The notes beneath the pieces were generated by a model, which worked only from the letters and a program-made list of their open reading frames with translations, was not told the DNA's origin and ran no database searches. Both the position numbers and the translations under genes were made by a program. Source: Verrucomicrobiales bacterium (GTDB taxonomy: Bacteria > Verrucomicrobiota > Verrucomicrobiia > Methylacidiphilales > JAAUTS01). Taken from it: a DNA stretch of 9,195 nucleotides. The DNA lies in contig JAITHY010000026.1 in NCBI GenBank assembly GCA_031279715.1, positions 1-9,195 on the forward strand, given 5' to 3'. Below are positions 1 through 7,424 of this stretch, piece by piece (position 1 is the stretch's first letter; every line of letters starts with the position of its first letter).

Positions 1-1
1 C

Positions 2-1243
2 AACGGCACCATGGTTGAATTCGCCAACAGCGGCGGCACGCTGACGGTGAGCGGTGTACTCGACCGCAACGGTGACTCCGCCGCCATCATCCGTGCCACC
101 AGCAACAACAACACCTCCGCCATCAACGTCAGCGGCAGCGGTCTGTTCAACGTGCGCGGCCAGACAACCATTGGCACCGCCTATGGCAGCAGCACCAACA
201 ACACGCTGAACATCAACCTCAGCAACAGTGGCACATTCAATGCGACCAGTTGGGTGAATGTTTCGCCGGTGAAAGGGCAAATCGTCAATCTCAACCTCAG
301 CGGCACCAGCGTGTTCAAGGCGACTGAGATTAGTTTGAACGAGGGCGGCAACACCGTCAGCGACGGCAAGGCTTGCGTCAACGTCAGCGTCGCGGACAAC
401 GCCTTGTTTCAGAGCACCGGCATCCTGCACATCGGACGCACCAGTGAAAATGTTGAAACGAATTTGGTGCAGACCGGCGGCACGGTGAAAGCGCAGCGCA
501 TCCGGTTGAATGATGTGGCGAACAAACAGCAAAATGTAGGCATCTATCAACTCAACGGCGGCGTCATGCTCATCAGCAGCGACGGCAATTCCCGAGCCGA
601 CAACAACCGCAACATCGGCGACTCCGCCATCACCGTCGGCGCGGACAGTTTTGTGTACTTGAACGGCGGCACCATCGCTGTCAACGGCAACAACAACGCC
701 AGCAACGGCACCGCCAGCGGCACGGGGCGAATGATTATCCAGGACGGCGGCGTGACGATTGACACGCAAGTCACCGGCGACGACTACGGCTTTGCCGCGA
801 ACCTCGCGCTGGAGCACGGCGGCGTCAACGCCAAGGACGGCGGCCTGGTGAAAACCGGCGTCGGCACGCTGCTGCTCAACGCCGCGAACACCTACACCGG
901 TGACACCATCGTCAACGCCGGCACGCTGATACTCGGCGACGCTGAAGCTCTCGGTGCCGGCGGCGATTTGCGGCTGTTCAACGGCGTCACCGTCAGCCTC
1001 AGCTACAGCGGCGTCGCCGACCTTGACGCGCTGTGGTTCAATGACGTCATCGTCAGCAGCCTCAATATCGGCCAAAGCTACACCGCCGCCGAATTGAACA
1101 ACGCGCTGTCGACGACCATTTTCACCGGCGTCGGCTCGCTGAGCATCACGCAAATTCCCGAACCCTCGACGCTGACGCTGTTGCTCATCGGCGCGGGCTT
1201 GCTGACCGTCAGCGCGGCGCGGAGGAGAAAGTGCGAACGCTAA
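2..1243 (+). CDS. PEP-CTERM surface protein with autotransporter-type beta-strand repeat (5' end outside window)
   Basis: The frame is open to the left edge, and the ATG at 11 lies inside repetitive sequence with no ribosome binding site, so the true start is upstream. The visible ~413 residues are rich in Gly, Asn, Thr, Ser and Val in short beta-strand-like units (GGTLTVSG, NVSGSGLFNV, LNLSGTSVF), as expected for a right-handed beta-helix passenger. Counting from the ATG at 11, residues 276-316 match the passenger-associated transport repeat (LVKTGVGTLLLNAANTYTG, then GTLILGDAEALG). Residues 383-410 form a PEP-CTERM signal: the PEPST motif, a hydrophobic stretch (LLLIGAGLL) and a basic end (RRRK). 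In this family an exosortase cuts at the motif and the protein ends at the envelope or in exopolysaccharide. No exosortase is in the window. The pairing of this repeat with PEP-CTERM is common in Verrucomicrobia (recalled knowledge). The ligand is unknown. Confidence 0.88.
   Translation, partial: NGTMVEFANSGGTLTVSGVLDRNGDSAAIIRATSNNNTSAINVSGSGLFNVRGQTTIGTAYGSSTNNTLNINLSNSGTFNATSWVNVSPVKGQIVNLNLSGTSVFKATEISLNEGGNTVSDGKACVNVSVADNALFQSTGILHIGRTSENVETNLVQTGGTVKAQRIRLNDVANKQQNVGIYQLNGGVMLISSDGNSRADNNRNIGDSAITVGADSFVYLNGGTIAVNGNNNASNGTASGTGRMIIQDGGVTIDTQVTGDDYGFAANLALEHGGVNAKDGGLVKTGVGTLLLNAANTYTGDTIVNAGTLILGDAEALGAGGDLRLFNGVTVSLSYSGVADLDALWFNDVIVSSLNIGQSYTAAELNNALSTTIFTGVGSLSITQIPEPSTLTLLLIGAGLLTVSAARRRKCER
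1201..1213. repeat. Copy of the GCTGAC-S-GTCAGC palindrome
   Basis: GCTGACCGTCAGC is a perfect 13-base palindrome around a central C, inside the PEP-CTERM transmembrane coding region (L-T-V-S). It is one of three perfect copies of the word family described in the findings. Confidence 0.6.
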
Positions 1244-1303
1244 AATACCCCGATTGCTCCGTTGCGTTTCGCATCTGCCCCTTGTATGTAGTCCGGGGTA
1301 TTT
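1243..1303 (+). terminator. Inverted repeat after the PEP-CTERM gene, possible terminator
   Basis: A perfect 10-bp inverted repeat, AAATACCCCG at 1243-1252 and CGGGGTATTT at 1294-1303, begins on the last base of the TAA stop codon. The 41-base loop contains a small GCG-TTT-CGC hairpin. It separates the surface-protein gene from the GH2 gene. The right arm ends in only three T, followed later by an A8 run (1313-1320), so it is not a classical intrinsic terminator. It could equally be an attenuator or an mRNA-end stabiliser. Confidence 0.35.
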
Positions 1304-1321
1304 CAGCGGTTGAAAAAAAAT

Positions 1322-4300
1322 ATGAAAACCAAAAACATCCTGTTAAAAATAGCGGCGCTGACGGTGACGACGCTACCGCTGTCATTGTCAGCGGCGGAGG
1401 TTTATCCCGAACGCGACACCGTCTCGCTCAACTCCGCGGCAACGCAAAAATGGGAGATGCGCCACGCTGACAGTGACCTCACCGGCAGCGGCGTTTCCCA
1501 AGCCGCCGCGCTGAACGCCAGCGGCTGGCAAAACGCCATCGTCCCGGGCACCGTGTTGAACAGCCTCGTCGCCAACGGCGTTTATCCCGAGCCGTATTTC
1601 GGCGTCAACAACCAGCGCGGACAGCGGCTCATCCCCGACCTTTTTGACAAGGGCAGCGACTTTTACACCTACTGGTTCCGCACGACATTTCAAGTGCCGC
1701 CGGCGTTCAAGGGCAAACAAATCTGGTTGCAACTCGACGGCATCAACTACCGCGCCGAGGTTTGGCTCAACGGCAAAAAACTCGGCGACATCGGCGGCAT
1801 GTTCACGCGCAGTTTGTTCAACGTCAGCGACGCCGTGAACGTCAGCGGCGCCAACACGCTCGCCGTCCTCACGCGCCCCATTGACCCGCCCAACGGCTTC
1901 AAAACGCCCACCGACCCCGACCCGAAGGCGAAGAACGAGAACCGCAACGGCGCCGACGGCGCCATTGGCAAATTCGTCACCATGGAAATGACCGCCGGCT
2001 GGGATTTCATGTTCAAGGACGGCATCCGCGACCGCAGCACCGGCATCTGGCGCGATGTCAAATTGTTCGCCACCGGCCCCGTGCTGCTCCGCAACGCCCA
2101 CGTCCGCAGCGCGCTGCCGCTGCCGGACACCAGCAGCGCCAAAGAAACGTTTTCCATTGAGGTATGCAACGCCACCAACCAGCCGCAGACCGGCGCGCTG
2201 ACGCTCACCATTGACGAAACCAAAACCACGCTCAAACAAGACGTGTCGCTGAAACCCGGCGAGACGCTGACGGTCACGTTCGCGCCGGAGCAATTTGCCG
2301 AGCTGACGTTCAAGAACCCGCGCCTGTGGTGGCCGTTCAACAAAGGCGAGCAGTTCCTCTACCACGCCGCGTTCAAATTTGAGCAGGGCGTGGGCGTCAG
2401 CGATACTTTGAAAATGCGCTTCGGCATCCGCGACGTTCGCAGCGACCGCAACACACCCGACCAGTCGCGCATCTTCTACGTCAACGGCAAACGTTTTTTC
2501 GTCCACGGCGCGAACTGGATACCGGAGGCGATGTGCCGCAACTCGCGCGAGCGCACCGAGGCGGAGTTGCGCTACACGCGGCAGGCGGGCGTGAGTTTCC
2601 TGCGCTTCTGGGCGGGCGGCGTCACGGAGTCGGACGATTTCTTCGCGCTATGCGACGAACTCGGCATCCTCGTGTGGGTCGAGTTCTGGATGACCGGCGA
2701 CACCGGCCGTAACATCCCCGCTGGCGATGACCGGCAGTTCTATCTCGACAACGTGACCGACACGGTGAAGCGCATCCGCAGCCATCCGAGCCTCGCGTAT
2801 TATGTTTCCGCCAACGAACGCGAGCGCAACGGCATCATTCCGATTGAGGAGTTGCTGAAAGAACTCGACCCCGACACCGGCTACCAGCCCGGCAGCGAGA
2901 CCGACGGCATCCACGACGGCAGTCCGTACGGGACGTGCAACCCGTTTTGGTATTACACCGACCAGGGCAGTGACCGCGGCACGAGGCTCAGTGGCTTCAA
3001 CCCAGAATACGGCACGCCGATTTTGCCGACCATTGACGCGCTGTGCGAGATGATGAGCGAGGAAGACCTCTTTCCCATGAACCGACCGGTGTGGGACTAC
3101 CTCGACGGCGACGGCTTCCACAACATGACCGGCAACTACGACCGCGCCATCCGGCAGTACGGCGCGGCGCTGAGCATCGAGGAGTATGCGTGGAAGGGGC
3201 AAATGTTCGGCGGCCTCGCGCACAAGGCGCTGTGGGAATGCTGGAACTCGCAGCGCTTCGAGTACGGCGAGCGGTTCAGCACCGGCGTGTTGTTCTGGTA
3301 CTTGAACAGCGCGAACCGCCAGACCTGCGGCCGCATGTGGGACTGGTCGCTGGAGCCGACGGCGGGCCTCTACTTCTCGCAAAGCGCCCACGAGCCGCTG
3401 CACGTCCAGTACGACTTCTTGAAGAACAGCGTCGGCGTCAACAACGAACTGCCGCGGGCGTTTGACCAGCTCACCGCCAGCGTCACAATCTACAACTTCG
3501 ACCTCACGCCCGTGCTGAGCAAGAGCGCGGTGATTGCCAGCGTCCCCGCCGATGCCTTTGTCAAGGACGTGCTGACCGTCACGCTGCCGGACAATTTGTC
3601 CCCTCTGCATTTCATCAAGCTGAAGCTGACCGGCAGCGACGGCAAATTGTTGTCGGAAAATTTCTACTGGCGCTCCGACAAACCCTACGTGGAAAACGCA
3701 AAAGGCAGGACGTGGACAGGCCCGCTGTTCGAGGGCATGGGCAGCATCAACCGTTTGCCCAAAGCGGAAATCAGCGCGGCGGTCAAACAGTTTGACGAAG
3801 GCGGCAAACATTTCTACGCGGTGACCGTCAGCAATCCGTCGAAGGCGCTGGCGTTCATGACCTGGCTGCGCTTGCAACACGCTGACACTGGCAAGCCCGT
3901 GCGCCCCGCGTTTTACAGCGACAACTTTTTCTCGCTGCTGCCGAACGAAACGAAAACCGTGCGCATCGAGTACGCCGCTGATGTTGACCCCGATAAGACG
4001 CGCCTGTGGGTGGACGGTTGGAACGTCTCGCGCAAACAATTCGCCAACGGCAAGATGACCGGCCTGCCCGACCAGCGCGTCGTGCGCCCGCTGAGCCTTG
4101 CGCAAGGCAAGCCCGTGACCGTCAGCGGCAGCGACGGCGCGAACGCCGGCGAGTACGCCGTGGACTTGGACGACACCACGCGCTGGGCGTCGCCGCGCGC
4201 TGACAATCACTGGCTGGTGGTGGACTTGGAGCAATCCATGAGCATCAGCGCCGTGTGCCTGATGTGGGAGTCCGCCTACGCGACCGAGTTCAAAATCCAA

Positions 4301-4471
4301 GTGTCCGACGACGGCAAAACGTGGAAAGATGCCGCACACATCACCAACGGCAAAGGCGGCACCGAGACGGTGAAATTCGAGACTGTCAGCGCCCGTTACG
4401 TGAAATTTTTAGGCCTTAAACGCGCGACGGGATATGGTTTCTCGCTGTGGGATTTTGCGGTGTATCCGTAG
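1322..4471 (+). CDS. Secreted glycoside hydrolase family 2 enzyme with C-terminal F5/8C (discoidin) domain
   Basis: A 1049-residue exported glycosidase, most like the exo-beta-D-glucosaminidase/beta-mannosidase branch of GH2. Residues 1-~24 are a signal peptide (MKTKNILLKIAAL, ending SLSA-A). Next come a sugar-binding jelly-roll domain (~45-240, ending in the GH2 hallmark STGIWRDV), an Ig-like domain (~250-360) and a TIM barrel (~370-690). The likely acid/base is E499 (YYVSANE) and the likely nucleophile E562 (GFNPEYGTP), followed by IEEYAWKGQ and ALWECWN, typical of this branch. After an Ig-like stretch, residues ~925-1049 form a discoidin/CBM32 domain (WASPRADNHWLVVDLE, then ARYVKFLGL). The start is the ATG at 1322; a TTG at 1310 would add only MKKN before the signal peptide. 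No Shine-Dalgarno sequence is visible, only an A8 run. Exact substrate is not determinable; beta-mannoside, beta-glucosaminide or beta-galactoside are all possible. It may remove side chains from the polymer whose uronates feed KduI/KduD. Confidence 0.9.
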   Translation: MKTKNILLKIAALTVTTLPLSLSAAEVYPERDTVSLNSAATQKWEMRHADSDLTGSGVSQAAALNASGWQNAIVPGTVLNSLVANGVYPEPYFGVNNQRGQRLIPDLFDKGSDFYTYWFRTTFQVPPAFKGKQIWLQLDGINYRAEVWLNGKKLGDIGGMFTRSLFNVSDAVNVSGANTLAVLTRPIDPPNGFKTPTDPDPKAKNENRNGADGAIGKFVTMEMTAGWDFMFKDGIRDRSTGIWRDVKLFATGPVLLRNAHVRSALPLPDTSSAKETFSIEVCNATNQPQTGALTLTIDETKTTLKQDVSLKPGETLTVTFAPEQFAELTFKNPRLWWPFNKGEQFLYHAAFKFEQGVGVSDTLKMRFGIRDVRSDRNTPDQSRIFYVNGKRFFVHGANWIPEAMCRNSRERTEAELRYTRQAGVSFLRFWAGGVTESDDFFALCDELGILVWVEFWMTGDTGRNIPAGDDRQFYLDNVTDTVKRIRSHPSLAYYVSANERERNGIIPIEELLKELDPDTGYQPGSETDGIHDGSPYGTCNPFWYYTDQGSDRGTRLSGFNPEYGTPILPTIDALCEMMSEEDLFPMNRPVWDYLDGDGFHNMTGNYDRAIRQYGAALSIEEYAWKGQMFGGLAHKALWECWNSQRFEYGERFSTGVLFWYLNSANRQTCGRMWDWSLEPTAGLYFSQSAHEPLHVQYDFLKNSVGVNNELPRAFDQLTASVTIYNFDLTPVLSKSAVIASVPADAFVKDVLTVTLPDNLSPLHFIKLKLTGSDGKLLSENFYWRSDKPYVENAKGRTWTGPLFEGMGSINRLPKAEISAAVKQFDEGGKHFYAVTVSNPSKALAFMTWLRLQHADTGKPVRPAFYSDNFFSLLPNETKTVRIEYAADVDPDKTRLWVDGWNVSRKQFANGKMTGLPDQRVVRPLSLAQGKPVTVSGSDGANAGEYAVDLDDTTRWASPRADNHWLVVDLEQSMSISAVCLMWESAYATEFKIQVSDDGKTWKDAAHITNGKGGTETVKFETVSARYVKFLGLKRATGYGFSLWDFAVYP

Positions 4472-4476
4472 GGAAC

Positions 4477-4541
4477 CTCGCGCAGAGACGCGGAGACGCG
4501 GAGTTGTTTTTAATTGAATTTTCTCCGCGTCTCTGCGCGAG
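4477..4541. repeat. 19-bp perfect inverted repeat downstream of the GH2 gene
   Basis: CTCGCGCAGAGACGCGGAG at 4477-4495 is repeated inverted at 4523-4541, starting 6 bases after the GH2 stop codon. The left arm is followed by a partial direct copy (ACGCGGAG at 4496-4503), which allows a second, alternative pairing. The 27-base spacer is AT-rich with a T5 run. Sequences of this CGCAGAGACGCNGAG type are, from memory, dispersed intergenic repeats in several environmental phyla. The hairpin could also terminate or stabilise the GH2 transcript; no T-tract follows the right arm. Confidence 0.75.
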
Positions 4542-4573
4542 AATAAAAACTTTATGAAAAGACTGAGCGTTGT

Positions 4574-4640
4574 TGACTGACGGAAATTCCAGTATTTTCG
4601 TCGGTCAGACTAACGGAAATCTTGCAATTTCCGTTAGTCT
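4574..4640. repeat. Two abutting 34-base hairpins (REP/BIME-like or operator-like)
   Basis: Hairpin A has arms 4574-4587 (TGACTGACGGAAAT) and 4594-4607 with a 6-base loop. Twelve of its 14 pairs are Watson-Crick and two are G-T. Hairpin B has arms 4607-4620 (AGACTAACGGAAAT) and 4627-4640, a perfect 14-bp stem with a 6-base loop. They touch end to end, so the core GACTRACGGAAAT occurs twice directly and twice inverted, one inverted copy being diverged. The pair ends 16 bases before the ATPase start codon. Candidates are a REP-like doublet, a small miniature element, or a regulatory site for the ATPase gene. The two G-T pairs in A suggest that it folds as RNA or is a diverged copy of B. Confidence 0.7.
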
Positions 4641-4656
4641 AAGGTAAAAAGGCATC

Positions 4657-5793
4657 ATGATTAAGCGATTGTTAAATATAGAGACCAAAATTCGCAAAGG
4701 AAAAACCTTGCTTATTCTCGGTCCGCGACAGGTGGGAAAAACCACGCTGGTGGAAAATTATTTGCATAATTGCGGCAAGAAAATCATCCGCTTCAGCGGC
4801 GACATGACGGGGGCGCAGGCGATTTTTTCCGTCCATGATTTGTCTCATCTTCAACCGCATGTCGCCGGCGCGGATATTTTGTTCATTGACGAGGCGCAGG
4901 AAATTCCAAACATTGGCAAATCGCTGAAAATCATCAACGACCATTTGCCGAAAATCGCCGTCATCGCCACCGGCTCGTCGTCCTTCGAGTTGAACAACCA
5001 AGTGGGCGAGCCGCTGGTGGGCCGCGCCACGACGGAGTTTTTATATCCGCTGTCGCTCATGGAAGTTTTGTCAGCGTCAGCGGACACCACGCAGGCGACC
5101 CGCTGGCAGCGGCTCAAAAACACGCTGCTCGTCCACGGGCTGTACCCTGACAGTTTTTTGGCGGAGTCCGCCGCGCAAAAACAGGATTATTTGAGCGAGT
5201 TGTCCGGGCAGCTGCTGCTCAAGGACATTTTGCAATATCAGGAGGTCAAAGGCTCGCGGGTGCTGATGAATTTGCTGGTGCTGCTGGCGCACCAAATCGG
5301 CGGCGAGGTTTCGATGGAGGAATTGGGGCGCAATCTGGGCATCAACAAAAACACCGTCGCGCGTTATCTGGACTTGCTGGAAAAATCGTTCATCATTTTC
5401 CGGCTCGGCGGTTTCAGCCGCGACTTGCGAAATGAAATCACGAAAAAAGCCAAGTATTTTTTCTACGACACCGGCATTCGCAACGCGGTCATCAACAATT
5501 TCAACCCGCTGGAATTGCGGGATGACGCCGGCAAGTTGTGGGAGAATTTTGTCATTGCCGAGCGCATGAAAAGCCGCGCCTACGCGGGGGTTCACGCCAG
5601 CCAGTATTTTTGGCGGACTTGGAAACAGGATGAAATAGATTTGGTGGAGGAGCGGGTAGGGTAATTGTTTGCTTATGAAATAAAATGGAAAGCCGGCAAA
5701 AATCCGGCCGCGCCGGAGAGTTGGCAAAAAACTTACGGCGACAAAAGCGAGTGGCGGGTGGTCACGCCGGAAAATTTATTGGAATTTCTTTAA
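4657..5793 (+). pseudogene. AAA ATPase of the DUF4143 type, interrupted by in-frame TAA at 5662-5664
   Basis: The intact part (4657-5664, 335 residues) has Walker A GPRQVGKTT at 22-30, Walker B ILFIDEAQ at 74-81, a sensor-like ATGSSS at 104-109 and the family's GR...FLYPLS segment at 122-133. A winged-helix region follows (~214-248, including NKNTVARYLDLLEKSFI). After the TAA the same frame runs another 42 codons to a TAA at 5791-5793, reading LFAYEIKWKAGKNP and on to the end, which is the normal C terminus of this family. The stop falls between EIDLV (D328) and YEIK (E341, K343), the D...ExK pattern of a PD-(D/E)XK nuclease-like fold, and would sever it. A plausible upstream AAGG lies about 10 bases before the ATG. 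Full length would be ~378 residues, ending 3 bases before kduI. The ATPase family is widespread, sporadically distributed and poorly understood. Alternatives to a pseudogene are a sequencing error or readthrough. Confidence 0.8.
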
Positions 5794-5796
5794 TTT

Positions 5797-6612
5797 ATGA
5801 AACAACTCAAGGTGGCGGATGAAGTGCGGTATCAGCGGATGACAACGGCGGAGTTGCGGGGGAGTTTTATGTTAAAACTCTTCGCTGAGGATGAGCTTGA
5901 ATTGGTGTACACGGATGTGGATCGCGCGGTGGTTGGCTCGGCGGTGCCGGTGGGGGGGACGCTGACGCTCAACACGGCGGCGGCGTTGCGCGTGGCGTAT
6001 TTTTTGGAGCGGCGCGAACTCGGCGTCATCAACATTGGTGGCGCGGGGCGGGTGACGGTCAGCGGCGAGGTTTATGAGTTGGGGCATTGCGATTGTTTGT
6101 ACGTCGGGCGCGGCAACCGCGAGGTGACGTTCGCCAGCGATGACGCCGCCAGCCCCGCGCGGTTTTATTTGCTGAGTTATCCGGCGCACAAGGAATATCC
6201 GACGCTGCTGGTCAGGAAGTCGGAGGTCGAGGGCATCCGGCTCGGCGACCAGGCGGCTTGCAACAAACGCACGTTGCACCAGTGCATCCATCCGCGCCAC
6301 GTGCCGAGCTGCCAGTTGGTCATGGGCTTCACCGTGCTGGACAGCGGCAGCGTGTGGAACACCATGCCGCCGCACACGCACGAGCGGCGGTCGGAGGTGT
6401 ATTTGTATTTTGACATGGAGCCGGCGACGCGCGTGCTGCACTTGATGGGCAAGCCGCCGGAGACGCGCCACCTCGCGCTCGCTGACGGTGACATCGTGAT
6501 TTCGCCGCCGTGGTCCATCCACTCCGGCGTGGGCACGGGCGCGTACGCTTTTTGCTGGGGCATGGGCGGTGAGAACCAAGACTTTGACGACATGGACGCG
6601 GTGACGTTATGA
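5797..6612 (+). CDS. kduI: 5-dehydro-4-deoxy-D-glucuronate isomerase (4-deoxy-L-threo-5-hexosulose-uronate ketol-isomerase)
   Basis: A 271-residue cupin enzyme, close to the ~278 residues of E. coli KduI. It isomerises 5-keto-4-deoxyuronate to 2,5-diketo-3-deoxygluconate in the cytoplasm, in pectin, hyaluronan and related uronate breakdown. The zinc-binding set is complete: H193 and H195 in MPPHTHERRSE, E200 in the same motif, and H242 in PPWSIHSGVG. Other family signatures are YFLERRELGVINIGG at 68-82, LHQCIHP at 160-166 and YLYFDM at 202-207. The start is the ATG at 5797, immediately after the end of the extended ATPase frame (TAA-TTT-ATG), with no recognisable Shine-Dalgarno sequence. The stop overlaps the kduD start (ATGA, 6609-6612), indicating coupled translation. 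A G7 run at 5952-5958 keeps the frame intact. Confidence 0.96.
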   Translation: MKQLKVADEVRYQRMTTAELRGSFMLKLFAEDELELVYTDVDRAVVGSAVPVGGTLTLNTAAALRVAYFLERRELGVINIGGAGRVTVSGEVYELGHCDCLYVGRGNREVTFASDDAASPARFYLLSYPAHKEYPTLLVRKSEVEGIRLGDQAACNKRTLHQCIHPRHVPSCQLVMGFTVLDSGSVWNTMPPHTHERRSEVYLYFDMEPATRVLHLMGKPPETRHLALADGDIVISPPWSIHSGVGTGAYAFCWGMGGENQDFDDMDAVTL

Positions 6613-7376
6613 ACATTCTGCAACAATTTCGGCTGGACGGGAAAACGGCGCTGGTCACGGGCTGCAAGCGCGGCATCGGCAGGGCGCTGACGCTCGCGCT
6701 GGCGGAGGCGGGCGCGGACATCATCGGCGTCAGCGCGACACTCGCCGCTGACGATGAGGTCGCGGCGGAGGTGCGGGCGCTGGGGCGCAAGTTCAGCGGG
6801 TACGCTTGCGATTTCAGCAAGCGCGAAGAGTTGTATGCGTTCATCAGCAAGGTGCGCGCTGACCATCAGCGGCTTGACATTTTGCTCAACAACGCCGGCG
6901 CCATCAAGCGCCGTCCCGCCGCTGACCATGACGACGCGCTGTGGGACGAAGTGCTGGAAACCAATTTGACCGCGCCGTTTATTTTGTCGCGCGAACTCGG
7001 CGGCGACATGGCGCGGCGCGGCTCGGGCAAAATTATTTTCATCGCGTCGCTGCTGTCTTTCCAAGGCGGCGTCAACGTCCCAAGCTACACGGCGAGCAAG
7101 GGCGGCGTGGCGCGGCTGGTGATGGCGCTGTCGAACGAATGGGCGGCGCGCGGCGTGCAGGTCAACGGCATCGCGCCCGGCTACATCGCCACGGACAACA
7201 CGGCGGCGTTGCGCGCTGACGGTCAGCGCGGCGCGGACATTCTGGCGCGCATACCGGCGGGGCGCTGGGGCGCGGCGGAGGATTTGCAGGGGGCGGCGGT
7301 GTTTTTGTCATCGTCAGCGGCGGATTATGTGACGGGCACGATATTGACCGTGGACGGCGGCTGGATGGGACGCTGA
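6609..7376 (+). CDS. kduD: 2-dehydro-3-deoxy-D-gluconate 5-dehydrogenase (SDR family)
   Basis: A 255-residue classical short-chain dehydrogenase, matching the length of E. coli KduD (~253). It reduces 2,5-diketo-3-deoxygluconate with NAD(P)H to 2-keto-3-deoxygluconate, which then goes to KDG kinase and aldolase (neither is in the window). Cofactor motif TGCKRGIG is at 17-24, NNAG at 94-97, and the catalytic triad is S147 (FIASLLSFQGG), Y160 and K164 (YTASK). The C terminus TGTILTVDGGWMGR is typical of this subfamily. FIASLLSFQGG followed by PSYTASKGGVA fits KduD better than generic FabG-like SDRs, and the 4-base overlap with kduI supports the name. The next gene begins within tens of bases, so the operon probably continues. 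Confidence 0.95.
   Translation: MNILQQFRLDGKTALVTGCKRGIGRALTLALAEAGADIIGVSATLAADDEVAAEVRALGRKFSGYACDFSKREELYAFISKVRADHQRLDILLNNAGAIKRRPAADHDDALWDEVLETNLTAPFILSRELGGDMARRGSGKIIFIASLLSFQGGVNVPSYTASKGGVARLVMALSNEWAARGVQVNGIAPGYIATDNTAALRADGQRGADILARIPAGRWGAAEDLQGAAVFLSSSAADYVTGTILTVDGGWMGR
7214..7228. repeat. Copy of the CGCTGAC-S-GTCAGCG palindrome
   Basis: CGCTGACGGTCAGCG is a perfect 15-base palindrome around a central G inside kduD. It is read there as R-A-D-G-Q-R, a different frame from the L-T-V-S copies, so the word itself rather than a peptide is shared. Confidence 0.65.
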
Positions 7377-7385
7377 GGGTGAATT

Positions 7386-7424
7386 ATGAAAAGACATTGT
7401 CGCAGCGTGAGATGTTTATGTTGA
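7386..7424 (+). CDS. Possible 12-codon leader ORF overlapping the next gene's start
   Basis: ATG at 7386, preceded at a good distance by GAGGGT (7375-7380), opens a 12-codon frame (MKRHCRSVRCLC) whose TGA at 7422-7424 falls just inside the next coding sequence. This arrangement could couple translation. It may equally be chance, or the region may encode extra N-terminal residues in another frame from a GTG at 7379. No homology is known to me. Confidence 0.12.
   Translation: MKRHCRSVRCLC

Noticed and set aside
11..830. Asn/Ser/Gly repeats at the left edge as a CRISPR array or DNA tandem repeat
   Set aside because: There is no fixed repeat length or identical unit at DNA level. The pattern is protein-level beta-strand repetition in an open frame.
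1310..1321. TTG start adding four residues to the GH2 protein
   Set aside because: The ATG at 1322 gives a standard signal peptide beginning MKTKN. The TTG has no ribosome binding site and its codons lie in the A8 run.
1388..2506. 372-codon minus-strand frame opposite the 5' part of the GH2 gene
   Set aside because: Low-complexity Ala/Val/Gly/Arg translation opposite the clear GH2 sugar-binding domain.
2648..4339. 563-codon open frame on the minus strand opposite the GH2 gene
   Set aside because: The + strand frame has GH2 catalytic motifs and a discoidin domain. The reverse frame is Ala/Val/Arg/His-rich with no recognisable motif, as expected when third positions are mostly C or G.
4573..4598. 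TTGACT and TATTTT as a sigma-70-type promoter before the ATPase
   Set aside because: The spacer is only 14 bases and both boxes lie inside hairpin A, which explains the sequence better.
5952..5958. G7 run in kduI as a phase-variation tract
   Set aside because: The run is short, encodes Val-Gly-Gly in frame, and a metabolic isomerase is an unlikely phase-variable gene.
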